A stretch of DNA of 64,000 bases from an uncultured Propionibacteriaceae bacterium (GCA_937965785.1 CALCKT010000011.1:1-64000); one strand, 5' to 3'. Shown: positions 33,366 through 43,170, numbered from the stretch's first letter. Notes: a model not told the origin generated them from the sequence alone. Numbers and translations are program-made.

Positions 33366-33381
33366 GAAACTATGCTAGCAG
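33366..33381 (-). promoter_or_regulatory. Leaderless promoter and operator candidate of vapBC
   Basis: Minus-strand TAGCAT lies six bases before the vapB ATG, so the mRNA would start at the start codon. The palindrome TGCTAGCA (33373-33380) overlaps the -10 element and would suit VapBC autorepression. Confidence 0.45.
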
Positions 33382-33453
33382 TATGCAAGCACGGCTTCAT
33401 GGGGAGGTGCTCGGTATCGAACCTGTGCGCGGGGCGGTCGCGGGATTGCGTGT

Positions 33454-35973
33454 TCAGAATTGTGCGCCTTCCTTCGGACCTGTTCTTCCGTGGGTCACGA
33501 AGTTCACGGCCCCGGCGACATCTGCGATGAACTTCTCGTCCGGAGGCGGAATCTCCTCCAGGACTGTCCGCATCTCCTGTCCGGTGTGGTGAACCATCGG
33601 GGTGGCTTCGACGATCCGCCTCGCGACTGTCACCGCCTTGCTGTTGCCCTTCCGGGCGGCCAGTGCCGCGACGTTCGGCAGGTCGACGGTGACTCCCGCG
33701 GCCCGCACATCCGGGAGGTGGTGCAGCACCGCCTCCAGCAGGCCGAGCGCGGAGGCGGGGACCTGTTTCATTCCCGCCAGTTCCTCGCACACCTCCACCA
33801 GCAGCGGCCACACGAGGGCCAGGCCACCCGTGTCCGCGACGTGGTTGAGGGTTTTAACCAGCCGGTGGGGCGGGGTTTTCAAGCGAGTCCGCCATGGGTT
33901 GCGCCAGGCCGCGGCGAGGTCGCTGGGCAGCAGGCGGCCGTCGTTCCAGGCGTCGATCAGCAAAACGGCGGCCTCGTCCCAGGATTCGGGAGGCAGCTGC
34001 GCGCACACCCCGACGACCGCCAGCGACGGCACCGATCCGAACGACCGGGCCGCTCCGACGAACCCCTGCAACACCCGCAGGGCCTGCCACCCTTGGCTTC
34101 CCTTGGCGCCGGTCAACACCTGCAGGGCCTGCAACGCAGGGACGGCCGGGAACATGGGGAACAGCTGGAGGGCGAACGGGTGCTCCGCGCTGCTCCAGTG
34201 AGTGGCCGGTTCCGTGGGCTGGTCGGTCGGCGGCAGCCCCAGCAACTCGAAGGCGAGCGGTTCTCCGCCGCAGATCCGGGCCTCAAGGAACGAGGACCCG
34301 TTCTCGGCCGGGGCGAGTTCGGTGGGTGGTGCCGGGTGGTCGCGCCATGCGGCGAGCACCTCGGCCAACGAAACCCCGACCTCCCCGATGGGCTGGTCGA
34401 GGTCCGTGAGGTCCTCGGGGATGGTGCCGTCGAGCCGGGTCAGGGCGGCCGCGATATCCACGGCGCCCAGCTCCAGGCCCGCGTCGCGGTACCGGCGGGC
34501 GCGGTCGGTGAAAACCTCCCAGGAGATGCGCAACGCGCTGTGGCTAGGGGTCGCGAGCAGGCACGGCAGTTCGCCGAGACGCTCCAGCGCGGCCGAGACC
34601 CGGGCGGTCGCCAGCCGCGACAAGCGGGATTCACGCGCCAGCTGCCACGACTTGTTCACCGGGCGTCCCAGGAACCGGGCCAGCGCCTCCCGCAGCGGCG
34701 TGTTGGTGTCAAACCTGCCCAGGTTCTCGAAGGCCGTCGTCACGACCTCGCGACCCCTGGCGTGCGCCGTCGCGACGAAACACGCCAGGATGTGCTCATC
34801 ATCCTGGTAGGACCTCAGGACCTTGGTCAGCAGGTCGGCGAAGGCGAGGTCGTCGAGCACCAGGGCCTGATCGGTGAACTCCGGGAGCGGGTCGGGATCC
34901 GGGCCGGAGGGGTTGTGCCACAGACCGGAGACCTCGGCCTCGGGCTTCGACTCGCCCCAGCCGTCGAGCAGCGAAAGGGCCAGCCCGGCCGCGACGGAAT
35001 CCTGCCCGGATGTGATGAAACGAACCGTCTCCAGCAGCTCCGGTGTTGGGGATCCCACCCGCGACAACGCCCGCAGCACGTCGCGGTGGGGTTGTTTCTC
35101 CTGCCGGGGCAGCACCGCGACGGCGATCTCCGCCAGTTCGCCGGGTGTGGTCCCGGGCTGGATCACCGCATCCAGGACGCGGGCCAGGACGTTGGGTTGG
35201 ACGGAGGGGAGGGCGGCGATCAGGCGGGCGCGTTCCTCCCAGAGCTGCGGGGCCAGGCCCAGCCCGACGAGCCAGTCCAGGGCGCCGCGCTGCGCGTTGC
35301 GGTTGTCGCCGCGCTCAAGGATCTGGATCAACGCCCTGCTCACCGTCGCGTCGTCGAACTCGCCGAGGTCGCGGAGCTGCGCGACGCGGGCGCGGACGTC
35401 GCCGGCCCTGGCCTCATCGGCCCAGAAGTCGGTTTGGAACCGGAACGCGTTCTGGGCGGTGCAGGCGATCAGGAACTGTTCCGTCCACCGCACCCCGGGG
35501 CGGGGCAGGAAGCAGCGCTTCAACCAGTCCTCCAGGTAGCCGGCGTCGGTGGGAAGGGGCAGTTCGTGGGCGGTGACGAGCGGGTCGACCAGCGCAACGG
35601 CAACCCGGGCGATGGGCCGTCGTTTCATCACGGCGGTGACGAACCGGCCGGTCCAGTCGCGGCCGCGCGCCAGGAACCGGGTCAAGACGTGGTCGTGGGC
35701 CGCCTCGTCGCGGGCCAGGAGGGTCATCGACCACGGGGTGAAAGTCGCGAGGGTCTGCGTGACGGAGCAGTCGAGGGTGGCCGCGAGCAGCGAGAAGCGT
35801 TCGCACGTCTGCGGGGTGCGCAGCCTCTGGCGCAGCTCGGGCAGGGCCTTCCCGAAAGCCCGGCGCGTGGAGGTACGGTCGGCCTCGGGAAGGGCGGTGA
35901 GCCGCGCGAGAAGATCGGAGATCGAATCCGGCTCCATGATCAGCTCTGTGAACTTGTCAGCATCCCAGGTCAT
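33454..35973 (-). CDS. DUF6493-like protein, paralogue B of the SWIM-associated array
   Basis: An 839-residue relative of paralogue A: MTWDADKFTELIM start, PGVRWTEQFLIACTAQNAF, LPCLLATPSH, LIDAWNDGRLLPSDL, GGLALVWPLL and DLPNVAALAARKGNSKAVTVAR are all present. It differs in having about 47 extra residues after that last element (from ATPMVHHTGQEM to KEGAQF), so its C-terminus may have been altered by recombination. Its leader matches that of A rather than C or D. It is separated from C by the YobI-like gene and subtilase debris. Confidence 0.8.
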   Translation of the reverse strand: MTWDADKFTELIMEPDSISDLLARLTALPEADRTSTRRAFGKALPELRQRLRTPQTCERFSLLAATLDCSVTQTLATFTPWSMTLLARDEAAHDHVLTRFLARGRDWTGRFVTAVMKRRPIARVAVALVDPLVTAHELPLPTDAGYLEDWLKRCFLPRPGVRWTEQFLIACTAQNAFRFQTDFWADEARAGDVRARVAQLRDLGEFDDATVSRALIQILERGDNRNAQRGALDWLVGLGLAPQLWEERARLIAALPSVQPNVLARVLDAVIQPGTTPGELAEIAVAVLPRQEKQPHRDVLRALSRVGSPTPELLETVRFITSGQDSVAAGLALSLLDGWGESKPEAEVSGLWHNPSGPDPDPLPEFTDQALVLDDLAFADLLTKVLRSYQDDEHILACFVATAHARGREVVTTAFENLGRFDTNTPLREALARFLGRPVNKSWQLARESRLSRLATARVSAALERLGELPCLLATPSHSALRISWEVFTDRARRYRDAGLELGAVDIAAALTRLDGTIPEDLTDLDQPIGEVGVSLAEVLAAWRDHPAPPTELAPAENGSSFLEARICGGEPLAFELLGLPPTDQPTEPATHWSSAEHPFALQLFPMFPAVPALQALQVLTGAKGSQGWQALRVLQGFVGAARSFGSVPSLAVVGVCAQLPPESWDEAAVLLIDAWNDGRLLPSDLAAAWRNPWRTRLKTPPHRLVKTLNHVADTGGLALVWPLLVEVCEELAGMKQVPASALGLLEAVLHHLPDVRAAGVTVDLPNVAALAARKGNSKAVTVARRIVEATPMVHHTGQEMRTVLEEIPPPDEKFIADVAGAVNFVTHGRTGPKEGAQF

Positions 35974-36002
35974 GGGGTGAACCTATCGGTGGTGGGTGAC
36001 AA
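35974..36002 (-). promoter_or_regulatory. Leader conserved between paralogues A and B (copy B)
   Basis: GATAGGTTCACCCC directly before the ATG of paralogue B, with upstream bases (minus strand TTGTCACCCACCACC) resembling the vapC tail region before A. This suggests duplication of gene plus leader, or gene conversion. Confidence 0.5.
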
Positions 36003-36013
36003 TGCGACCATCC

Positions 36014-36175
36014 TCACGCCCGGGCGCGCACCCGGGTGGGCTGCCGCTGCTGCAGTCGGAGTGCTTCGCGCACCTCGGCGTGAATGGTGGTGGAGGTCTC
36101 AACCGCTGTTTTGACGGAGACGACGAGCCCGTAACGAATGCGCTCATTCTCCTTGAGACGCCGGGCGTCATCCAT
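36014..36175 (-). pseudogene. Probable C-terminal remnant of a subtilase (IetS-like) gene
   Basis: Fifty-four codons (stop at 36014; in-frame stop a few codons above 36175) with strongly coding-like codon use. ERIRYGLVVSVKTAVE resembles the RYxLVVS strand near the C-terminus of the S8 peptidases that pair with AAA ATPases. The N-terminal part of such a protein appears on the far side of the YobI-like gene (40122-40440). A free-standing small protein is the alternative. The adjoining 36176-36364 is noncoding. Confidence 0.45.
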
Positions 36176-36364
36176 GCCCCGACAACAACTTGCATTTCAC
36201 CTGAGGTTTTGTTCGATACCTTGAATTATCTCAAACCGGGTAAGCCGTTTTGCATCCCCTTGGGCTAAAGCATCAGCTGGGGAAGGTCGAAACCCCCCCT
36301 ATGTAGTAAGCCTCGTTGTCCGTCGAGCTGAAGTGTGGTGGCGCGAGAGCGAGATTGGCGGGCA

Positions 36365-39300
36365 TCAGAGAATACGCACCTTCTGCCTGCCCCTCGGTCC
36401 TCCGCTGGGCAGTTCAATGAGTTCGTCACGCTTGAGACGGTCTAGCACCGATTTCGTTGAGGCTGTCACGGGAACATCGAATTCATGGCTGGTCTCGCCG
36501 TTGAAGCCGCCGTACTCGCCACCGAGTGAGCCAAGGATGTACTTGATTTCTTCTCCACTCATCTCATCTTCCGGGGTGGCCAGTTGCCAGAGGATTTGCT
36601 CTGGTACTGCCGAATAGGATGCAACCATCCGTACGCAGGCAGGTTTCAAGCGGATCTGCTTGGCGTGGGCGAAGGCTGCGGCAGCGGAAAGGACAGCGCT
36701 CTCTGTATCGGCGTCGGCGGCATAGGATTCAAGATCCTGAATCACACGTACTTTGAGCGAATCGGGAACCTGTGGATCGGCGAGAAGCTCATGCACATGC
36801 CCTGCAATGAAGGATGGCGTGAGGAAACTTTCCGCTGAGGTTGAGACCTTGAAGGCGGCGGATACCGACGCCCATCCGCCTGTGAGGAAGTGGGTGAAGG
36901 TGTCAGCGGTATCCGGAAGGAGCCCAGATTCGAGAGCGTGAGCCAGAAGATCATCCCCGGATGGTTGAATCTCCGTCACGGACGAGGAATCCAATGGTCG
37001 TTGCGGATTCAGCTGAAGCGCAAGCTGAACACGATCCTCAGCCTTCAAGCTGCTGGACGCGTTTAGGATCGTGACTGTCAGGTCGTGGAGGGAAACAGCG
37101 GAGGCTTCATCAATGCCCGAGATTTCGATAGGTTTGCCTGACTCTCCGACCAGAATCTTTGCCAAGGGGTCGTCTACGCCAAATTCTTTTGAGTAGGAAT
37201 CGAGGTTTGTCACGTTTGGAACAAACCTTTGTGATTCCGCGATTGACGTCCACGTGGTTTGAGGCGCGGCGGAAAGATCGGGGAGTGAAGCCTTGGGACT
37301 AGCCAAGGTCAGTAAGGATTGAATTTGTGATTTGTTCCACTCGCTGGACTGCTCGGAAATAATGCTTGCCAAGGTTGAAGCGCTGTCCACGGCCCAGTCC
37401 ATGGAACGGTCACCCGTTACGGCATCGAGGTAGGTGTCGATGTCATTTCGGCATCGCAGCCAGACATCCTCATCCTTGAGGATGCGATCCAGCGTTGGTG
37501 GAGCCGTCTCCTCGAGATGAAGCGCGGTCCGCAGGTTGGAAAGGGCGAGGGTGTACGCGCCCTCCTTCACCAGCGCGGTTCGAATGCCGTCGGACAAGGG
37601 GGAGAGCGAAGGGACAGTCAGATCCGAGCGCTGAGCGAATGACCAAACCACAGCCACCCTGGCCGCATCATGCTCCTGGGTGAACGCCGTCAGGCTTGCG
37701 TGCCGGTCGACGATCAGGGCACGTGCTTCTTCGCTCAGCGTGTAACGCTCCGTGTCGTGCGCTGCCAGTAACGCCGCATCGAGAAGCTCCGTCCTCATGC
37801 CCTCATCGCTGACCGCTCCGGGAAGCGCCAAGTGATCGAACACTCCGGACCAAGGATACCGAGCCAAGGCAGCGATTAGCTTGACTTTGAGGGAGCTTGA
37901 GTCATTGAAGTACGCCTCCAAGAAGGCGCGGATGTCTTCACTTTGATTGGTTGCGATGAAGGCCACGACTTCCTCGGCTCGCGCTGGCAGACGATCGAGC
38001 AGGTGGTCAATGATCTGAATGTTGAGGACACTACGGGAACTGGTGAAGTCAGTCGGCGCTTGTTCAATAATGTTGAGCACCGCATTATTGGTTGTGAATT
38101 GGGCGTAGATGTCCATCTCGTTCGGCCAAACACTGTTACGAAAAAAGTTCGCCACATCAACGCCGAGGAAACTGCCATAGAAGGCTGCTGAGTACTCCGC
38201 GTAGTATCGATCCACGAATCCGCGTCGCACGAGGTCACGTGCCAACTCGGATTTCAGAATCCTAGCTAGATGACCCTCGAAAGGCTTATTATTGACCCGA
38301 TAACGCGATTCATTGACCAGATCCTGGAAATTCGCACCGCGAAGCCAAGTCACTTCTTTGTCGATGATTGAGCGCTGCTCGGAAAGCTCTTCCGCGGCCT
38401 GATCAGACCACCGGTAAGGTTCGGCGCATTCGGAGAAGAGAACCGACAAGTCGGCGAAGGAGAGCTGAATGTAGTAGCCTGAATAGGTATGCAGGTCAAC
38501 CGACGCATTCTGATTTTTGGCCACAGTCTTCCAAAAGAAAACTTCTTGGACTGATTCGGGGCCGAATGACTGGTTCCCGACCGTGATAGAGCTGATGGAT
38601 TTTCCAGTAGCTTTGAGCAGTGTTTGCAGGCGATTACCAAGAGCGTGGGCGAGCTTCTCCTGTTGGTTCAGATGCCTTTCGTTGAGTGCCGCATCGCTTC
38701 GCTTCTGCTGGAGTTTCGCGATCTCGTCGCGGATCAGGCGTCGACGTACTCTTTCGAGAGCATCCAGGTCGCTGGCTCGGCGAGGTAGTTTTTCGAAATC
38801 GGTCAGGTGGAAGTTCTTGTACACGACAATGGCGAACAGATTGTCCGCGGTCATGCCGGGTGCGCGATCCTGGGCCGGGATCCACAGGAGCCGCTCGGCG
38901 AAGACAGCGAACTCATTGCAGATGTTGATCATGAGGCGCATGTCCGTGACATGCCGGGCAACAAGATCGAGCAAGCCCCGACTGATCCTCGTCTCCTCCG
39001 GCATGTTCAACTCCGCCACAGCAGCACTCAGCAAGTCCCGTGCATTGTTGTGGGACAAGAACGGAACGACGGGGATGACGATCTCAAAGAACTTCGTCCG
39101 ATTCGCGCGCTCCACCTCTGCCTCGACAGCATCACGTTGAGACAAAGAGTTCGACTCGGTGACTCCCTTTTTGCTCTCCTCCTGAACGGGATCCCCAGGT
39201 GGCTCCTCGAAACGCGTCTCACTGCCGAGCTTCTCGAAGAGACTGTCCTTGATGGCGTAGACGAACCGTAAAGGGTGTTCCTTGTCCTTCCAGGCGGCAG

Positions 39301-40117
39301 ATGCGTTGATCAGGGTATTTAGTTCACGCAGCGAATCGAAGATCCGTGGGTCATCAAACCTATCCAGATCCTCGAAAACAACTACGTCAGGTTGCGTGGC
39401 TTCAAAGAAGGCCACGAGTTCATCAAGGTATTCGTCGAAATACGAATCAGGTGGGTCCGCAAACGAGATCGATGCACCTCCGGTCGAGAACTGCGACACC
39501 AAGCGGTTGCCGACGAGCCGCCGGGCAGCCCAGAAGGCAGCCGCCACCAGCACCATGAACGCGACCATAGGGAACACCGGGTGGATATCCCCGAGGACAT
39601 CCGGGTTTGGTCGCACCCCGAAGAACCACAGCAAGCCGCAAACGATAACGCTCGACACGCCGGCGTCCAAAAGCGACCTATACCGGCTCGGTTTCTTGCT
39701 ACGAGCAAACCGAGATCGTTTGACCTCACCAGGAGCAGCTCGATAGACGAGTTGCTTGACCAACTCTTTCTGAATGCGGTTCGTAAGGTCTTTATCGCCA
39801 TCGGGTCCAAGCGTGTTGATGCTGATCCGGAGCGTCTTCTGTCCTTTGTTTGACTGCCGCTCCAAGAACTCGTCGAGGATGCTTGATTTGCCTGTCCCAT
39901 ATCGACCAGTGAGTGCGATGTTCTTGTTTTTGGGGTCCTCAACAGCAGACTCCAGATGGCGGACGTACGACTCATGCTGGCTCTGCTCGTACCGCGGTGC
40001 CAGAGACCGAAGTTTCACATCAGGAGTGGCCTTTGTGCCGAACGGGTCCGAGGCTGTGGAGTGCAGGCCAGAGGTGGGAGCATCCGCAACCTCGTCTGGC
40101 TGTCCGATCTGAAGCAT
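36365..40117 (-). CDS. YobI-like membrane P-loop NTPase
   Basis: A 1250-residue NTPase: Walker A GRYGTGKSS near residues 71-79, two membrane helices inserted in the NTPase domain (about 150-170 and 181-203), and a Walker B-like VVVFEDLDRFDD near 245-256, the layout of the KAP/YobI group. The remaining ~800 residues are a long helical region with no domain I can name, perhaps a sensor. Large membrane-inserted P-loop proteins of this kind are suspected in phage defence, which fits the context. ATG 40117 lacks a ribosome site but has GATACT six bases upstream. Base composition is less GC-rich than the flanking paralogues, indicating separate acquisition. Confidence 0.8.
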   Translation of the reverse strand: MLQIGQPDEVADAPTSGLHSTASDPFGTKATPDVKLRSLAPRYEQSQHESYVRHLESAVEDPKNKNIALTGRYGTGKSSILDEFLERQSNKGQKTLRISINTLGPDGDKDLTNRIQKELVKQLVYRAAPGEVKRSRFARSKKPSRYRSLLDAGVSSVIVCGLLWFFGVRPNPDVLGDIHPVFPMVAFMVLVAAAFWAARRLVGNRLVSQFSTGGASISFADPPDSYFDEYLDELVAFFEATQPDVVVFEDLDRFDDPRIFDSLRELNTLINASAAWKDKEHPLRFVYAIKDSLFEKLGSETRFEEPPGDPVQEESKKGVTESNSLSQRDAVEAEVERANRTKFFEIVIPVVPFLSHNNARDLLSAAVAELNMPEETRISRGLLDLVARHVTDMRLMINICNEFAVFAERLLWIPAQDRAPGMTADNLFAIVVYKNFHLTDFEKLPRRASDLDALERVRRRLIRDEIAKLQQKRSDAALNERHLNQQEKLAHALGNRLQTLLKATGKSISSITVGNQSFGPESVQEVFFWKTVAKNQNASVDLHTYSGYYIQLSFADLSVLFSECAEPYRWSDQAAEELSEQRSIIDKEVTWLRGANFQDLVNESRYRVNNKPFEGHLARILKSELARDLVRRGFVDRYYAEYSAAFYGSFLGVDVANFFRNSVWPNEMDIYAQFTTNNAVLNIIEQAPTDFTSSRSVLNIQIIDHLLDRLPARAEEVVAFIATNQSEDIRAFLEAYFNDSSSLKVKLIAALARYPWSGVFDHLALPGAVSDEGMRTELLDAALLAAHDTERYTLSEEARALIVDRHASLTAFTQEHDAARVAVVWSFAQRSDLTVPSLSPLSDGIRTALVKEGAYTLALSNLRTALHLEETAPPTLDRILKDEDVWLRCRNDIDTYLDAVTGDRSMDWAVDSASTLASIISEQSSEWNKSQIQSLLTLASPKASLPDLSAAPQTTWTSIAESQRFVPNVTNLDSYSKEFGVDDPLAKILVGESGKPIEISGIDEASAVSLHDLTVTILNASSSLKAEDRVQLALQLNPQRPLDSSSVTEIQPSGDDLLAHALESGLLPDTADTFTHFLTGGWASVSAAFKVSTSAESFLTPSFIAGHVHELLADPQVPDSLKVRVIQDLESYAADADTESAVLSAAAAFAHAKQIRLKPACVRMVASYSAVPEQILWQLATPEDEMSGEEIKYILGSLGGEYGGFNGETSHEFDVPVTASTKSVLDRLKRDELIELPSGGPRGRQKVRIL

Positions 40118-40121
40118 GGGA

Positions 40122-40440
40122 TCAGTATCTCGGAGAATCGTGAGCGAAGCAGGCTCGGCGTCCCCACACCGGTAGCGTCCCAAGGTCCCTCGACATGTCA
40201 AGGTGTGCATGCTCACCTACCAACTCCGATCCGATCGCCACAGCGGCCAAACCGGTTTCTCGGATGTGGTCCTCGGGTCCCCTGTGAGGAGCCAACCGGT
40301 GAAAGTCGTCATCGGGGTTGGTTTCCTCGCCAGTCCATTCTGAGAGGAACTCGAATCCTTCAACCCGTTTGGCGTCGAAGGCTGACTTCAGATCACGGAA
40401 TCGCGGGCCGGGCCTCTGAGCCTGTCGTTGTGCCCCAGAC
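40122..40440 (-). pseudogene. Probable N-terminal remnant of an S8 subtilase (IetS-like)
   Basis: One open frame on the minus strand ends at a TGA at 40122-40124. It includes GPRFRDLKSAFDAKRVE, the usual opening of defence-associated subtilases, and then GFEFLSEWTGEETNPDDDFH, normally farther in (…LEWLAEWDEDEIEPDEDF-like); an internal piece seems deleted. The frame stops before any catalytic Asp-His-Ser motif. With the AAA fragment just upstream it forms the order AAA - subtilase known from IetAS. Confidence 0.5.
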
Positions 40441-40441
40441 C

Positions 40442-40585
40442 CTACACGGCTCTGCGACGAACACCCATCGCGAACTTCTCGAGCTCGGCGAAACTTGCCC
40501 CGATGAGTTTCTCGGCGAAGGTGCGTGGGGAGAAACCAAGGTCACCGCCGAACCGGGAGGCCAGTTTCTTCAGGAACCTTGAAAC
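40442..40585 (-). pseudogene. C-terminal remnant of an AAA ATPase (IetA-like)
   Basis: About 45 codons on the minus strand: SRFLKKLASRFGGDLGFSPR and FAEKLIGASFAELEKFAMGV, the lid-helix pattern at the end of AAA+ ATPases. It begins where the 3' end of paralogue C changes into an unrelated tail (FQGS), so this is a recombination junction. The Walker motifs are gone. Confidence 0.5.
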
Positions 40586-43170
40586 CCGACGATCCGCTTC
40601 GCGACCGTCACCGCCTTGCTGTTGCCTTTCCGGGCGGCCAGTGACGTGACGTTCGGCAGGTCGACGGCGACCCCCGCCGCCTGCACCTCCGGGAGGTAAC
40701 GCAGCACCGCCTCCAGTGCCGTTCCTGTCGCTGCCGTGGTTTTCCGCTGCCCCGCGAGTTCCTCCGCGATTGCCGCCAGCAACGGCCAGGCCAGGGCCAG
40801 ACCGCCGGCGTCGGCGACGGTGCACAGGATCGTCACCGTTTTCGCGGGCGAATGGGGCCAGGTTTCGCGTCGCGTCCACGACGTGTCGTTGAGGTCGTCC
40901 CACCAGGGGCTCCGCCAGGCGTCGACGAGGTCGCCGGGGCGCAGGCGGCCCTCGTCCCAGGCGGTCAGGAGGGCCTCGGCGACGCGGTCACGGTCCTTCA
41001 GTGCCGCCCCCGAGATCACGGCTAGGGTGACGAACGACAACACCGGCCCGAACCGCTCCGCCACCCTCGCGATCGGGAGGAAACCGTCAACCGCTTTGGT
41101 GGGAGAGTAATTCCCGAGGTCCTGCAGGACCAGCGCCGCGGGGCGGGTCGGGTGCTCCGGGAGCAGCGTCAGGGTGGCCTCGGAATCCGAGATGTAGATG
41201 GTTGAGCCGCGGGGCCGGACGCGAACCTCGGTGCCGTCGTCCCCCATCGACTCGATGCGGATCACCGCGTTGGGGTCCGGTTCCGGCCAGGCCTCGGGCA
41301 GGTCCCGCACCACCTCCCAGTCGAAGCTGCGATCCGGGTGGAATTGGTCCGCCCAGGCGTTGCGCAGACCGAGCGGTTCGAAAGTGCAGGGCACATCGCC
41401 GTCGGCGATCAGCCTCCAGACGGGACGGTTCAGGTGCGGACGATCGCCCTCGGATGGCAGGCTGAGCCGGAGCGCGCCGGGACGGGGTTCGGCGTCGCGC
41501 CACAGGGTGAGCACCTCGGACAGGCGGACCTCGACGCCGCGGATGGGCAGATCGAAGTCGGAGACATCCCGCGGGGCGCAGGTGCGGTCAAGACGGGCCA
41601 GGGCCACGGCGACATCGGTGGGAACCAACTCCACCCCGGCCTCCCGGAACCTGCCCACCCGCTTCCGGAAGACCTCCCAGGCGATGCGGAACCCCTCGTG
41701 GGTGGGGGTGGACAACAGGCAGGGCAGTTCACCAAGCAGGCCGAGGACGTCGCGGGCCCGCTGCGCCGTGAGGAAGGACAGGGGACCTCCCCGCGATGCG
41801 GCGGGCCGGACGCCCCGGCCCGGGACAATGGTACCGTCACCCAGGCACACGACCAGCCGGGTCAGGAAACCACACCAGTCATCCGGCGACACGTTCCGCC
41901 TGATCAGCCGGACCAGATACTCGGGATCACCTGCGTGGGCGGTGGCGACGAGGGTCGCGAGGAGACGCTCGTAACGGAAGGCGCTCAACCACCAGCGGGT
42001 GTCGATGTCGGTGAGCAGCGCCAGCAGGGCGGGTTCGTCGAGGACCAGGGCGTCGTCGGCGAATTCGGGGAGAGGCTCCGGTTCCGGCAGCGACGGCTCC
42101 AGCCACAACCCGAGCGGCTCCTCCTCGGGCGGGGCGGCGTTCCAGTGGTTCAGGAGTTCCCGGGCCAGCTCGGCGGTGGTGGCATCCGCGTCGACGACCA
42201 GCGCCTCGACGGTCCCGACGAGATCCTGCGACGGCGTCCCCAACCCGCGGAGGGCTTTCAGGACGTCGCGTTTGACGCCCTTCTCCTTGCGGACCAGGAC
42301 GTCAAGGGCCAGGGCGGTCAGGTCGTCGTCGCCGAGCCCCTCGGCCAGCAGACACCCGGTGAAGAGTTTCACTACGGTTTTGTCGGCGTTCGGCAGGCCC
42401 GCCAACAGGCGGGTCCGCTCCGCGGCGAGCAGGCCCTCCAGGTCCAGCGCCCGCAGCCAGTGCACGACGGCCTGCTGGGCGGTGGGGCGGTCGCCGCGTT
42501 CGACGACCCGGAGCAGCGCGTCCAGCAGGGCGGGGTCGTTCGTGGGTTCCCGTTCCCGCAGGGCCTTCGCCTTCTCGCGGATGCCGGACTCGTCCCTGCC
42601 GAGGCCGGGAAAGGTGAGGGCGTTCGGGGATTCGCAGGCCTGCAGGAAGTGTTCCTGCCAGCGCCTGCCGGGGGTGGGATCGGAGTTGTTGCTGGACCAG
42701 CCCGTCCAGTAGTTGGTGTGGTCCGCCCCTGGCAGCGGCAGGTCCAGGGCGACGCACAAGGGGCTGACGAAATGGCTGATCCGCCAGAGTTGGTTGCGTT
42801 TCCTCAGCAGGGCCGCCACGAGCTTCTCCACCCAGCTGGCGCCCCGACCGGCGAGCAGGGCAACCGCCTCGTCGATGGTGTCTTCGTCCTCCAAGGATGT
42901 GACCGTCGAGAAACCGAACGCCGCGGCGGTCTGGGCGGGGGTGCTGCCCAGCGCGGCGGTGATCAGCATCAGGCGTGCATCGGGGATCTGCCATTTGTCG
43001 AGCAACGCTGTCTTGATGGCGTGACGGCCCTTCTTCAACACCCGCGACCTCGCCGCCCGCTCCTCGGGGTCCATTGATTCCAGCTGCTCGGTGAGGTGCC
43101 CAAGGCTGGTGGCCTCCTTGGTCATCCGGACGAGGTCGGTCTCCTCCGGGGTGAGGTCCCGGTCTGTCAT
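40570..43170 (-). CDS. DUF6493-like protein, paralogue C of the SWIM-associated array
   Basis: An 866-residue paralogue: MTDRDLTPEETDLVRM start, PGRRWQEHFLQACESPNALT, EREPTNDPALLDALLRVVER, ALDVLVRKEKGVKRDVLKAL, LPCLLSTPTHEGFRIAWEVF, DRDRVAEALLTAWDEGRLRP and the terminal DLPNVTSLAARKGNSKAVTV. It ends abruptly with FQGS at a junction with AAA-ATPase debris, which cost it its last few native residues. ATG 43170 has an AGGAG ribosome site, unlike A and B. A pyrimidine-dimer glycosylase gene on the other strand separates it from paralogue D. Confidence 0.82.
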   Translation of the reverse strand: MTDRDLTPEETDLVRMTKEATSLGHLTEQLESMDPEERAARSRVLKKGRHAIKTALLDKWQIPDARLMLITAALGSTPAQTAAAFGFSTVTSLEDEDTIDEAVALLAGRGASWVEKLVAALLRKRNQLWRISHFVSPLCVALDLPLPGADHTNYWTGWSSNNSDPTPGRRWQEHFLQACESPNALTFPGLGRDESGIREKAKALREREPTNDPALLDALLRVVERGDRPTAQQAVVHWLRALDLEGLLAAERTRLLAGLPNADKTVVKLFTGCLLAEGLGDDDLTALALDVLVRKEKGVKRDVLKALRGLGTPSQDLVGTVEALVVDADATTAELARELLNHWNAAPPEEEPLGLWLEPSLPEPEPLPEFADDALVLDEPALLALLTDIDTRWWLSAFRYERLLATLVATAHAGDPEYLVRLIRRNVSPDDWCGFLTRLVVCLGDGTIVPGRGVRPAASRGGPLSFLTAQRARDVLGLLGELPCLLSTPTHEGFRIAWEVFRKRVGRFREAGVELVPTDVAVALARLDRTCAPRDVSDFDLPIRGVEVRLSEVLTLWRDAEPRPGALRLSLPSEGDRPHLNRPVWRLIADGDVPCTFEPLGLRNAWADQFHPDRSFDWEVVRDLPEAWPEPDPNAVIRIESMGDDGTEVRVRPRGSTIYISDSEATLTLLPEHPTRPAALVLQDLGNYSPTKAVDGFLPIARVAERFGPVLSFVTLAVISGAALKDRDRVAEALLTAWDEGRLRPGDLVDAWRSPWWDDLNDTSWTRRETWPHSPAKTVTILCTVADAGGLALAWPLLAAIAEELAGQRKTTAATGTALEAVLRYLPEVQAAGVAVDLPNVTSLAARKGNSKAVTVAKRIVGFQGS

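Noticed and set aside
33460..36114. An 884-codon plus-strand frame opposite paralogue B, and similar ones opposite A, C and D
   Set aside because: Each is antisense to a member of a conserved paralogue family; the minus-strand reading is shared by all four copies.
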